A stretch of 64,000 nucleotides of DNA, taken from the NCBI GenBank assembly GCA_964019695.1, contig OZ026530.1, positions 34,330,690 through 34,394,689 of the forward strand, written 5' to 3'. The notes under the pieces were generated by a model that ran no database searches, was not told the DNA's origin, and saw only the letters and a program-made list of their open reading frames with translations. The DNA is from Loripinus fragilis (lineage: Eukaryota; Mollusca; Bivalvia; Lucinida; Lucinidae). The first letter of the stretch is position 1. Each line of letters opens with the position of its first letter. The position numbers and the translations under genes are program-made. Positions 22,193-32,837 of this stretch are shown here, piece after piece.

Positions 22193-24369
22193 TACTTTGT
22201 AAAAATATAAGTGAGAGTCCATTTCACCTAGTTCAGAAAAAATGGGCATACAAAAAATGATACAATACTTTGCCGAGACTATGCAAGTTATTTCATTTTA
22301 AATGACGTGTACTTTTTGCACGGACGAAGTTAGGGTAAAGGTATTCTCATTTCAAAAAGTCACACTTTTTCTACGATTAAACTATTCAACAGAGACTGTG
22401 ATGTAAGAAGAACAAACCTCAAAAGTTTTGATTTGATAGGACTCTTCGTTTTTTTCTACACTGACCCAAAATGAAAACTTTACATAGTATTCAAAAGCAT
22501 ATATTTTGATGATAAATTAGTTTTCGGGGTTATTTTTTTCTGTCATCGAATCTCCAAAGCCTTATTGATGTCTCTGAAAAAAATATTGGATGTAAATCAT
22601 AAATTGCATAATTTTTATGAATAATTTAGTTCAGAGGGGTCAAAATGAAAATTTCTAAAGAAAACTAAAACAGTCACACAGCATTTGGGAAAAAAGAAAT
22701 TACTGGCTGCGTGCTGTAAGTGATGAAAAAAGATCATCGGTAATAAGTATGACCTCCATTTTTCTAATGCTTAGCAGAATACGTCGCCTCATTGAATTTA
22801 CGTAACGTTGTATGAGCACTAGGGACACGTTTGTCATTCTAAAAGAGGTGCATATTGGAGTCATTTATCGCATTCATTTGATGATTGGACCTGACCCTCC
22901 GACCCAATTCATCATATACGTGTTCTATGGGTTTCATGACTGGAGATAAAGCAGGTCAAGGAAAGACGTTGACGTTATTTTGTGCATGGTATTGTGTGGT
23001 TATTTACGCATTGTGTGAAGCCTTGCAGTGCTATGCTTGAAAATGCCAGGTCCGTTATTTTGTATGAAATGATTAATGATCTTTTGTGCATGAACCCCGT
23101 AAAGGCCGAGCAATAAAGGTTCCTGGTTTAAACGATTACGTGGGTGAGTTAACGTGTAACGCGATAAGGACGTAACGCTGTCACACGTACGCGACCATGT
23201 CTTGCACGGACTCTGACAGACGCAGTACTGTTGTACCGGTTCATTAGATCATGAATAGTCTGTCTAGAGCAGCCAATATGATGGATGCGCGTTTACATTT
23301 ACCGTAGACCCCGCCTTGAGTACGCCAATAAATTGGTTTCTTGGATCTTTTGAATGACGTGCCGTCACTAAATACCGCGCTTTGTAACAATAAATTAACT
23401 TTTATATTATCAGTACTCAGCTGCAAATGTTTTCTTGTCGTTTTTAAAGCTGTTAGTGAACCACCTGTTCCTGAGCTCGTGCAACGTAAGGAACACGTTT
23501 TTTCTGGCGTTGTCGCTTGAATAGACCTGGGATTTGAATAAAAACTGCATGATTAGTTATCGATAATCGTGCGTAAATCTTACAATGACATGTATACAAG
23601 CAAAACAGCATTTCAAAGAAATAAAGTGTTAAGTTTTCATTTTAGGTCAGTGTACATAATAACATACAGTAAGACAAACACTATTATAACGGCAGCTAAA
23701 TCATGGCAATTCAGTTTTAAGCTTACAATTTACATACACAATTCGCACTGCTCTGTACGCTTTATTATCAGCGACACGGCATTAAAATTTTAGCGATTAT
23801 TCATTTTCAACAAACAGTTCTTCTTTAAAAATTGAAAAAAAAATACATAGTGCGATCAAACTGATTTTTTTAACTTTACGTTGAAACTGGAAGTGTGCAG
23901 CAGTCGTTAAATTTTAATCGTCAAAATGGACTAATTAAGTTTTACTGCGTTTGTGTTAAGATAAAATAATGTGCGTTTATCCATTTTAGAATGAGCCACT
24001 GATGAATTTCATAAAATCTCCAAAAAAATTCGAAAATGTAATATTTTTAAAAATGCGTAAAAATTGTTTCAATTGTTTGGCGTTTTTCAAGTCGGGTAGA
24101 CCTACACTTCAACTTTATAAAAGAACTACACTTAAAACCCTTTTTTCTTATAAAAAGTGGCTTTTTACATTTTAACCCAAAAACTTTGGAGTAAAAGACA
24201 ACTGTTCCAAAAAAACACTGCTAAACGTTTGCCCATTTAAAATGCATATATTTAGGCAAAATTCATTTTGATTTCATTAGCTTTCTGTCAGAAATGAGTT
24301 TGAAAAGTGACCGATTAGGACTTGGTTTCAGTGTATGTCACGGGGCTAGGTACATGTATATAACACACC
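22193..24369. other. 2.2-kb stretch without a recognised gene
   Basis: Small open frames at 23244-23426 and 23569-23793 show no family resemblance, splice signals or repeats that I can support. Confidence 0.35.
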
Positions 24370-24640
24370 CTTCCACTGCCTTGTGGTAGAAGGCGGCTTT
24401 AACAGTGACGTGGTACGATGTTTGCCTGTTAATCCAACGACCTGGGTTCGAAATAGAATGATCCAAAGGTCATTACCCAGAGGTCGTGGTACACCTATTA
24501 TGTTTTAGGGGTAGGTATATGAAACAGTTCTACTGTCTTACCTCTACTAGCTTTTACAGCGACGTGGTTGAGTGTGTTTGCCTTCAAATCCTTCGCCTCA
24601 TGTTCGATTTCCACCTCGGGCGGTTGGGATTTTACGAACC
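24370..24640 (+). mobile_element. two decayed tRNA-like SINE heads
   Basis: AACAGTGACGTGGTACGATG..CGACCTGGGTTCGAAA (24400-24454) and CAGCGACGTGGTTGAGTG..CTCATGTTCGATTTCC (24557-24615) each resemble A-box plus B-box arrangements. They look like two related heads in tandem. Confidence 0.5.
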
Positions 24641-25520
24641 GAACTTTATGCTTTTGTTGTCATAAAGGTAATTACAAGGCCCTAATGAAACATACGAGGG
24701 GCAAAATAAACTTGTCTAAAACCTATTGCTTTTGATGTGTTACTGTGGCTTTGAGATTGGATTATTATTTTTTTTATAAAGACGTGCTATCGCATTTTTA
24801 TTAAAAGTTCAAATCAGCCCGACCATGCGCACCCTACGAGTAACACAAATTAGAGTGGTATTACATGCATAACCCTTTTTGCGAACTTTACAGTGCTTTC
24901 AATGAAATTTCCCATTAAAAATTGTTTGCCATTCCGATGGGTATTTTTATCAGATAATCTTGTTACATACCAAAAGAACCACTGATATTTACTATTTTTC
25001 TTAATTCTAAGGGAGATAATTTGAATATGAAGCAACTTTAAGATACTGCCAAAAACTAAACATACGTCAAAGACAATGTATTTTATGGGCAATCGATGGC
25101 CCTTAAAATAGCTTGTTCAAATCCCAGGTTTACCTAGGATTTTGTGAGGCAATGCCGGTTTTGTGTTTTTAATGAAAGCACAGATAACTCGAAAGAAGAT
25201 AAATTTGTCTAAGTTGTTTTTCGTGAATTATGTTAGGGCAAGTGCCTGGAGCTAATTTCAATATTTTATTTGATTAAAATAAATAAATAAAAAAAACAGT
25301 CAAGATATATTCGGTAGTTAATATGAAGAACTAGGGACCAGTTTAGACGGTTGGTTTTAAACAATATTTATTCAGGTAAAGTGCATGATATACATATATA
25401 CAATGTTAAGATAATAGGATCTGACAGTAGGCCAGTGGCTTATTTAGATCATCTCCTAGACATGTTATAAAATCTGCATTTTATATGATGGTTTTGGACG
25501 AGTTTAAACACACAAGTATA

Positions 25521-25525
<5 letters not shown>
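24641..25525. other. non-coding, nothing recognised
   Basis: AT-rich, no supported gene or repeat. Confidence 0.3.
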
Positions 25526-25563
<38 letters not shown>

Positions 25564-25579
25564 AAGAGAGAGAGAGAGA
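25526..25579. repeat. (GA)n microsatellite
   Basis: About 54 bases of near-pure GA dinucleotide with a short AGAAGAG interruption. Confidence 0.95.
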
Positions 25580-25782
25580 CTCCTGTTTAGTGTTTTGAGG
25601 CAGAAACATAGTGCTATAGAATGACTGGCTCCAGTCGTAGACGTATCAAAATTATAATACTTTTGAGACTGGGATCAATCAAACCTACCAGACCTTATCA
25701 AAAACTCCTGTACCTTTAGGAAAAGGGATTCGTTAAATTCATCTGATTGATTTTCGCATCCAAACAAAAGGTCATTGCTAGT

Positions 25783-25962
25783 AATGTTGGGCCATCATCT
25801 GCACACCTTTAATGGCGTTTCGCTGGCGGGCCGATGATGGCCTGCTTATAGTGGTACTTGGATCCTCCCTATCCTCATCAAAAATAAATAAATAAATAAA
25901 TAATAAAAAAAAACGATGTCAAAGTTGGACCCCTCTGACAAAACTTTCTGGATCCGCGCATG
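25783..25962. mobile_element. MITE C copy 2, one end lost
   Basis: Keeps the central palindrome half (GGCGTTTCGCTGGCGGGCC), TTGGATCC and the right terminus CTGGATCCGCGCATG. The left terminus is missing. A (AAAT)n run sits at ~25881-25905. Confidence 0.75.
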
Positions 25963-26303
25963 AAAATGTCTATTTTGGCTATCGTAAACGCTGCTTTGTT
26001 TACAAATCTGTATTCAGGATCGCAGCCTACCCGGTGTAGACATTGACTGCAGCCAATTGCGAGCGTTCTTTTTTCTATCCATCCCTATTACATTTTAGCG
26101 GCCAAAATATTCGTAGGCATAGACATTTGCATACGTGCATAATTATGTTTAAATGGACCAAGTCTGGCAAAAAGGTATTAGAATGGGAAATGCATGAGCT
26201 AAGGACCTGCACTGCTTTCTTTGCATTCTTGATTTAGAGTTTTACACTCGAAAATCCACGGGACCAACATTCACTTTGTCTTTTTATATTTGAGCTGACG
26301 CTT

Positions 26304-26562
26304 CATGCGCGGATCCAGAAAGTTTTTTCAGAGGGGGTCAACATTTGATGACGTTAAGAGGATCCAAATATCATCGGCCCGCCAGCGAAACGCCATTTAA
26401 ATGGCGTTTCGCTGGTGGGCCGTTTGATGGCCCAACATTTAATGCTGGCTTGGTATCTTTGTGATTTTTCAGGGGATCCGGACCAGTATTGCTAAGAAAC
26501 TCTATATTTTTGTGATTTTTCAGGGGGTCAGGACCCCCTCCCCCCATCTGGATCTGCTCATG
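26304..26562. mobile_element. MITE C copy 3, both ends present
   Basis: CATGCGCGGATCCAGAAAG at the left and CTGGATCTGCTCATG at the right. Central palindrome GGCCCGCCAGCGAAACGCC / GGCGTTTCGCTGGTGGGCC. The CAGGGG..GGACC segments recur inside. 259 bp, no coding. Confidence 0.85.
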
Positions 26563-26735
26563 TGCTTTACGTCCCAGTCAAAAAAATTTCAGCCGGCTTC
26601 TATCGCAAAATCATTTTTTAAAGTAATCATCGAAAAGCAATGTGAAAAGCATAAAATGCTAGTTTTTCTTACTACATGAACATATATCTCGAAAACTGCC
26701 ATTTTCACACACAATGGTCAAACCTAGTTTCTGAA

Positions 26736-27974
26736 CCCCCCCCCCCCCCCACATTCCACTGGACGGCGATTCCGCTACGATTCGAAATTTTGGTCCAAAT
26801 GACGCGGATCGCAGCAGAAAGGGCAAGAGCGTAGTAGCATTCGTCAAAACTCGGATGTTTCCGTCACGTCCGTAACTCTAACATTACAATGACGAAGGCT
26901 CTCGTAGTCATACGAGGTTTGCCGAATGAGCGTAGTAGAAGCGCAGTAGAAGCGCAAAGGTCGTAGTAGAAGCGTATCGGAATCTTCATGATCGCCACCT
27001 CACGGCGACTGTTTTGACCTGATCAAAAACGTAGCGACATCGCCGTAGGCTCGAAGCGCAGCGGAAGCGTAGTTACATCGTAGTAAGATCTTCATGAAAG
27101 TAGCCGTATCGCGGCGGCATCATGAGCATCGTAGCACAATCGCTGTCACATCGTGGCGAAATCGTCGAGTTATTCATCCGTGATGCAGCTACGCTTCTGC
27201 TACATTTGTACACTCTGCGCGATCTTGTTACGCTCTGTACGCTCTCACTACGATCTCGCTACGATCAACGCGCTTCCACGGCGACTGTGCTATTTAGGCA
27301 TAGTCAGCCTTGGCGCTTCCGCCACGCTTCCGTTACGCTCTTGGCGTTCTGGCCAACTCCAGGCCTGGTTCAAGTGCTCTCCTAAAGTTGGTGTCGCTTT
27401 TTTGGATTCTAGGACCAATTCTAAGCGGTTCCATTCTAATGTAACTGAAGTATGAAAAGCTACATTTGTATCTTCCATGCTCATTGCTCTTATTTGTAGG
27501 TCATAGTGCCCATATTGTAGCCGTCTGTCTGCGGATAATCATGGACGGACCCAGGAACTTTTGGTCCTTCGACTCCGTCTTGCCTGAACCTCCAATCATC
27601 CAACATAATATGGCTGTGGTTCATAACGGCCAGCCGAAGCATAGCGATTTGAGATTCAACTGAAAATGAATCAGTTGAACTTCAGATTTTATATAAAAAA
27701 GGATACAAAAACGCAACGAAAGCGTAGCTCCATCGCCTAGGTCGTAGCAAGGTTGCAACTGCATCGCCATCAGCGTAGACAAAGCGTAGCCGGATCTTCA
27801 ATGTCGTAGTGGGATCGTAGCAGAAGCGTAACGGAAGCGCACTAGAAGCGTAGTGGAAGCGTACTGGAAGCGCCAAGTCTCCAAATCGTGTGGCTGTCTA
27901 CGCTTCCGCGGCGATTTGGAATATTTTTAGAGAAAATCTGTGATCGCCATGAGTCCAGTGGAATGGGGGTGAAG
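26736..27974. mobile_element. Z1: TIR element filled with CG-containing ~12-mers
   Basis: The ends CCCACATTCCACTGGAC and GTCCAGTGGAATGGGGGT are inverted repeats, both followed inward by GGCGAT-type sequence. The interior is dominated by variants of CGTAGCAGAAGCG and its complement (CGCTTCTGCTACG), on one strand near each flank and mixed centrally. The dense subterminal motifs resemble transposase-binding arrays of large-TIR DNA transposons. No transposase frame; the 60-100-codon frames here are by-products. Confidence 0.7.
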
Positions 27975-28103
27975 CACGGGCGCTTAACTCGCACACTCTA
28001 ACAGCTAGATCTAATTATTTGGTACCTTACTCCGTGTCAAATATTAACTTCTTTTAATTCACTGTTTTAATGTCAGTTTATAAGAGACTTGCTGCATGTG
28101 CGT

Positions 28104-29400
28104 AGGTCAATCGATAACCTTATCTTGCGTTCTTTACTTGCAGAGAGGACCTTACCTTGTGTTCTTTACTTGCAGAGAGGACTAACCAATTCATCTGTAC
28201 TGATTGGTCCATTGAGAACCTTGTCTTGTGTTCTTTACTTGCAGAGAGGACTTACCAATTCATCTGTGCTGATTCGTCCATTGATAACCTTGTCTTGTGT
28301 TCTTTACTTGCAGAGAGGACTTACCAATTCATCTGTGCTGATTGGTCCATTGAGAACCTTGTCTTGTGTTCTTTACTTGCAGAGAGAACTTACCAATTCA
28401 TCTGTACTGATTGGTCCATTGAGAACCTTGTCTTGTGTTCTTTACTTGCAGAGAGGACTTACCAATTCATCTGTGCTGATTCGTCCATTGATAACCTTGT
28501 CTTGTGTTCTTTACTTGCAGAGATGACTTACCAATTCATCTGTACTGATTGGTCCATTGAGAACCTTGTCTTGTGTTCTTTACTTGCAGAGAGGACTTAC
28601 CAATTCATCTGTGCTGATTCGTCCATTGATAACCTTGTCTTGTGTTCTTTACTTGCAGAGAGGACTTACCAATTCATATGTGCTGATTCGTCCATTGATA
28701 ACCTTGTCTTGTGTTCTTTACTTGCAGAGAGGACTTACCAATTCATCTGTGCTGATTGGTCCATTGAGAACCTTGTCTTGTGTTCTTTACTTGCAGAGAG
28801 GACTTACCAATTCATCTGTGCTGATTGGTCCATTGTGAACCATGTCTTGTGTTCTTTACTTGCAGAGAGGACTTACCAATTCATCTGTACTGATTGGTCC
28901 ATTGAGAACCTTGTCTTGTGTTCTTTACTTGAAGAGAGGACCTTACCATATCATCTGTACTGATTCGTCCATTGATAACCTTATCTTGTGTTCTTTACTT
29001 GCAGAGAGGACCTTACCATATCATTTGTATGGATTGGTCCATTGAGAACCTTGTCTTGTGTTCTTTACTTGCAGAGAGGACTTACCAATTCATCTGTGCT
29101 GATTGGTCCATTGAGAACCTTGTCTTGTGTTCTTTACTTGAAGAGAGGACCTTACCATATCATCTGTACTGATTCGTCCATTTATAACCTTATCTTGTGT
29201 TCTTTACTTGCAGAGAGTACCTTACCATATCATTTGTATGGATTGGTCCATTGATAACCTTATTTTGTGTTCTTAACTTGCAGAGAGTACCTGCAATATC
29301 ATTTGTACTGATTGGTCCATTGATAACCTTATGTTGTGTTCTTAACTTGCTGAGAGGACCTTACCATATCATCTATACTGATTGGTCCATTGATAACCCC
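28104..29400 (+). repeat. 69-bp minisatellite (~18 units)
   Basis: The unit contains TTGTCTTGTGTTCTTTACTT, GCAGAGAGGACTTACCAATT and CATCTGTGCTGATTGGTCCA. Successive GCAGAGAGGA copies are 69 bases apart (28241, 28310, ...). Because 69 is a multiple of 3, stop-free frames of up to 268 codons with a 23-residue repeat run through it in two frames. This is a consequence of the array, not evidence of a protein. Variant units with ACCATATCATC appear toward the right end. Confidence 0.9.
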
Positions 29401-30085
29401 ATATTAAGTCCTTTACTGTTGGGTCAACAGAGGACCTTATCTTGTCATCTGCAATGATGGGTACACAGAGGACATTATTCTGTTATCTTTACTGATAGGT
29501 CCACAGATCTAGAGGACCTTATCTTGTCATCTTTACTGTTGGGTCAACAGAGGGCATTATCTTGTTATCTGTAATGATGGGTACACAGAGGACATTATCT
29601 TTTTATCTTTACTGTTGGGTCAACAGAGGACCTTATCTTGTTATCTTTACTGATGGGTCTACAGATGACCTTATCGTGTCATCTTTTTTGATGGAACCAC
29701 AGAGGATATTATCTTGTCATCTTTACTGATGGGTTTTCAGAGGACCTTATCTCGTCATCTTTACAGATGGGTCCACAGAGGACCTTATCTTGTCATCTAT
29801 AATGATGGGTCACCAGAGGACCTTATCTTGTCATCTTGACTGATGGGACCACAGAGGACCTTATCAAATCATATTTCATAAAGGGTCTACAAATGACCTT
29901 ATCTTTACATCTTTACTGATGTGAACACAGAGGACCTTATCCTCTCAATCTTTAGAGATGGGTCAACAGAGGATCTTAATATTTCGTCCACAGAGGCCCT
30001 TATCGGATCATCTTTCATGGTGGGTCTACAAAGTACCCCGTCTTGTCATGATTACGGACCACAGAGGATATTGTCATGTCATATT
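29401..30085 (+). repeat. ~38-bp degenerate units, extension of the minisatellite
   Basis: Unit GAGGACCTTATCTTGTCATC..TTACTGATGGGTCCACA repeats about 17 times with drift. The 69-bp unit next door can be read as two such half-units fused (GAGGACTTACCAATTCATC.. and TTGATAACCTTGTCTTGTG..). Confidence 0.8.
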
Positions 30086-30117
30086 TACTTGTGGGTTTAC
30101 AGAGCAGTTACTGTCCT

Positions 30118-30325
30118 GACAGCCAAGAGTGACAGTGACGTCATGTTTTGTTCACAATGTTATCAGGGACTTATAAACGATAGATCGTTGTGTATTAATC
30201 ATATCCACAGGATAGGATTAATACACAAGTGATATATCGATTCACGTTAGCTCAAGTGGAGTGTACAAGTTTTACATAAAAATTGTAAACAAAATATTAC
30301 GTCACTGTCACTTTTGGTTGGCACG
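30118..30325. repeat. foldback element at the end of the array
   Basis: CCAAGAGTGACAGTGACGTC..TTTTGTTCAC faces GTAAACAAAATATTACGTCA..GTCACTTTTGG. An inner pair (TGTATTAATC / GATTAATACA) lies between. Confidence 0.8.
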
Positions 30326-30404
30326 ACAGTAGCTTTACTGATTGGTCTATAAACCGGATTCTATTGTCAATATTCTGATGGGTCCACATATAGCCCATTC
30401 TCTT

Positions 30405-30715
30405 GTCAGCTTTTAAAAAATAGTAAGTGAGTATGATCAGGAAATACCACAATCACAAAATGCTGACAAACCCATGGCACCGCACACAATAATCACGAGA
30501 CACCAGGAGGACAAACTAATAAAGCAACCAGCTCCCTCTTCCCCATCAAGATGATTGCAAACTAGAATAGACATAACGTAACGTACAACAAAACAAAGAA
30601 TATTAATAGACTCCCACAGTGGGAGTAACAATAAATCAACAAACAAAATAACCTTCGCCTTATGACGGACAGCAGCCTAAGTCACCGGGAGGGGGGTGGG
30701 GGGTAAATGCATTTT
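30405..30715 (-). repeat. SINE-like repeat F, copy 3
   Basis: Reverse orientation of 10120-10400. Markers: AGTAAGTGAGTATGATCAGG, CCCATCAAGATGATTGCAAA and GACGGACAGCAGCCTAAG. Confidence 0.8.
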
Positions 30716-30865
30716 ACAGGTACCAAATCTGCGCCCCAGATTCGGCTGTTGTTGAAGAACAAGAAATGTTCAGCTCGCATAGAATACTAATGATATAACA
30801 TAATTCAGTTCCTTATCACCTTTACTAATTTGTGAAGGTCATCTTAATAATGTATGAATGAATAT

Positions 30866-31103
30866 TTGAGCCGCAACATGAGACTTCCAACAATGTTGTA
30901 TGTGCGATGAGCAAAGGCTCAGACCAGCCATCGCGTACGCGCAGTCTGATCAGAGCCTTTTGTTCGTCGCATAAATAATCTATGAGTTTTAAGTTACTGC
31001 CTGAATAGCATTTGGAGTTTCAAAGCTGAAAAGGAGGCTGCACATGCTCGTCTGAGTCTACACTTGTCAAAATGCTGTTGAAAATCACATGTCGCGGCTC
31101 ATT
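30866..31103. mobile_element. MITE A copy 2
   Basis: TGAGCCGCAACATGAGACTT to CACATGTCGCGGCTCA, with the internal CGCGCAGTCTGATCAGAGCC. ~238 bp. Confidence 0.85.
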
Positions 31104-31184
31104 TGGTGGACGAGGTCAGTTTGCGCAACTTCATTTCTAGACAAGCGTGTAATAATAGGACCTAACACAACGGGGCATTGGCAC

Positions 31185-31550
31185 AATAAATAGAGAATAC
31201 TAGGTGAGTGTCTTTTGATATCAAGTTTAACAGGCAAGTCTTTGAGAATGCTTGTTGACATCGCGCGGCTTGCCGAGATATAGAGAATACTAGGTGAGTG
31301 TCTTTTGATATCAACTTTACCAGGCAAGGCTTTTAGAACGCTTTGAGAACGCTTGTTGACATCGCGAGGCTTGCCGATATATAGAGAATGCTAGCTGAGT
31401 GTCTTTTGATATCAAGTTTACCAGGCAAGGCTTTGATAACGCTTGTTGACTTCGCGAGGCTTGCCGAGCGATTCAAAATGCGTTCTCAATTCCGAGCCTG
31501 GTAAACTTGATATCAAAAGACGCGAACCTGGTATTCTATTTATCAGTTTA
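31185..31550 (+). repeat. ~90-101-bp tandem triplication with an inverted piece
   Basis: TAGAGAAT starts units at 31191, 31281 and 31382, each continuing TGAGTGTCTTTTGATATCAA and ending GCTTGTTGAC..CGAGGCTTGCC. At 31495-31545 part of the unit recurs inverted (GGTAAACTTGATATCAAAAG). Confidence 0.85.
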
Positions 31551-32409
31551 CCTATTGTTTCTCTCTTCAAACAAGCCATTATGGCGTAATTTTTGATTTT
31601 TGTGTTCATTCAGCGTCATTAGCGACGTCTTTCAAAAAGTGCAACGCCATCAAGACCTGAGGCAAGTTCAACAATGCGAGAGCTCGCTGAGCGCTCGTTG
31701 ATCGGTACCTATCTTTATTCGTAATGTGTAAAGCCGGACAGCAGTAAAACGAGCGCCCGAGAGCACTCGCATCATTGAATGGCATATGCCGTTAGATAGA
31801 CAACGTTTTTAGGCAACGTGCAATAATGCAGTTAATATGAGTGGTAACTGATAAATAACGATATCATGGGCAATTGGTCACGTGGGTTCCGAAGCATATC
31901 TTACTGGCCAGATATTCACTCCCAGATTCCTCGGTTGCTGTGACATAAACCACTCGCATCTGACGAAAATTGAGATATGAGGTCATTTTTGTTTACAAAC
32001 ATATGTCTAGATAAGTAAACGTTTTCGCTGAAAAGTTGTGATTCTTTTCAAATACATTAGTCTGCTGATAACATTTGCAAACAGTTTTTGACCTAGATCA
32101 GGTCCCACAAAAAGTGGGACCTGTCCTGGTTCAAATTGGTTTAATACTCTGATGGTATTCCGGAAATAATTCTTTGAAAATGTGAATTGTGAAGGAAAAT
32201 TTTCAGATGCCAAAACTGCAGTGGACAACTTACTGTTTGGAGAATTAAACATATGTTTTGGTTGAGAAATAAAAATTGAATGCTCTAATTACTGATTCTT
32301 ATCTGGAATAACTTTATTCTTATCATTTTATTGACACATTCTTTCTTCAAGGAATACTATTGTAGTTTGGTATACTTTTTCTTTAATTTTATAACACATA
32401 ATCTCAGTC
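31551..32409. other. non-coding; one small hairpin
   Basis: CAGGTCCCAC / GTGGGACCTG near 32099-32124 forms a tight hairpin. Another pair (GAGAGCTCGCTGAGCGCTCG and CGAGCGCCCGAGAGCACTCG) lies at 31678-31770. No supported gene. Confidence 0.4.
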
Positions 32410-32555
32410 TAGGTCCAGCTCAAACGAATGCCGACGAAGATGAGCTGTGTCATGATCCTGTGCTACCTGAAACGTCGAAGTCTGGAATGAGATTACAGTT
32501 TAAACGGAATAAACATGTACACCAGATCGGGATTTCCGTTGTTTTACCCATGTAA
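32410..32555 (+). CDS. exon-like stretch, identity unknown
   Basis: A pyrimidine-rich tract and AG (..TAATCTCAG, ~32407) precede a frame of about 48 codons beginning SLGPAQTNADEDELCHD and ending GISVVLPM before TAA. It has a coding-like composition and the shape of a last exon. The ATG at 32331 that opens the longer frame lies in AT-rich sequence that looks intronic. I recognise no domain. It could equally be a transposon ORF scrap. It is followed at once by the hairpin CCCATGTAAGATA / TCTTACATGGG. Confidence 0.25.
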
Positions 32556-32564
32556 GATAATTCT

Positions 32565-32640
32565 CCCACCTGTGACAATGTAAGATAGGCTGTCAGCATC
32601 TATCTTACATGACCACGTGACTGCTTTCTTACATGGGCAG
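32565..32640. repeat. small foldback
   Basis: CCCATGTAAGA and ATGTAAGATAG.. face CTATCTTACAT and TCTTACATGGG in nested order. Confidence 0.7.
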
Positions 32641-32837
32641 AGTAAACTATTCTTTTTTCCAAATGTTCAAAGGACAACTATATTGCGCCTAAGTAGCTCA
32701 AAGGCACCAAGCAAGGGTAAGCGTAACTGAATGACGTCACAGAACGCGCACCACGTGGCGATAATGGCAATGTGACGCTTACGGTACAGGGAGCCGAGCA
32801 GGATTTTATTTTGCATTTCGCAACTTATTGTTTGATT

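Noticed and set aside
28157..28963. 268-residue repetitive open frame as a real protein
   Set aside because: It is produced by a 69-bp tandem repeat with no stop in two frames; there is no splice or start context, and the array degrades smoothly into non-coding units.
28104..29400. CRISPR-like array
   Set aside because: Units are contiguous near-identical 69-mers without unique spacers, and the DNA is clearly eukaryotic.
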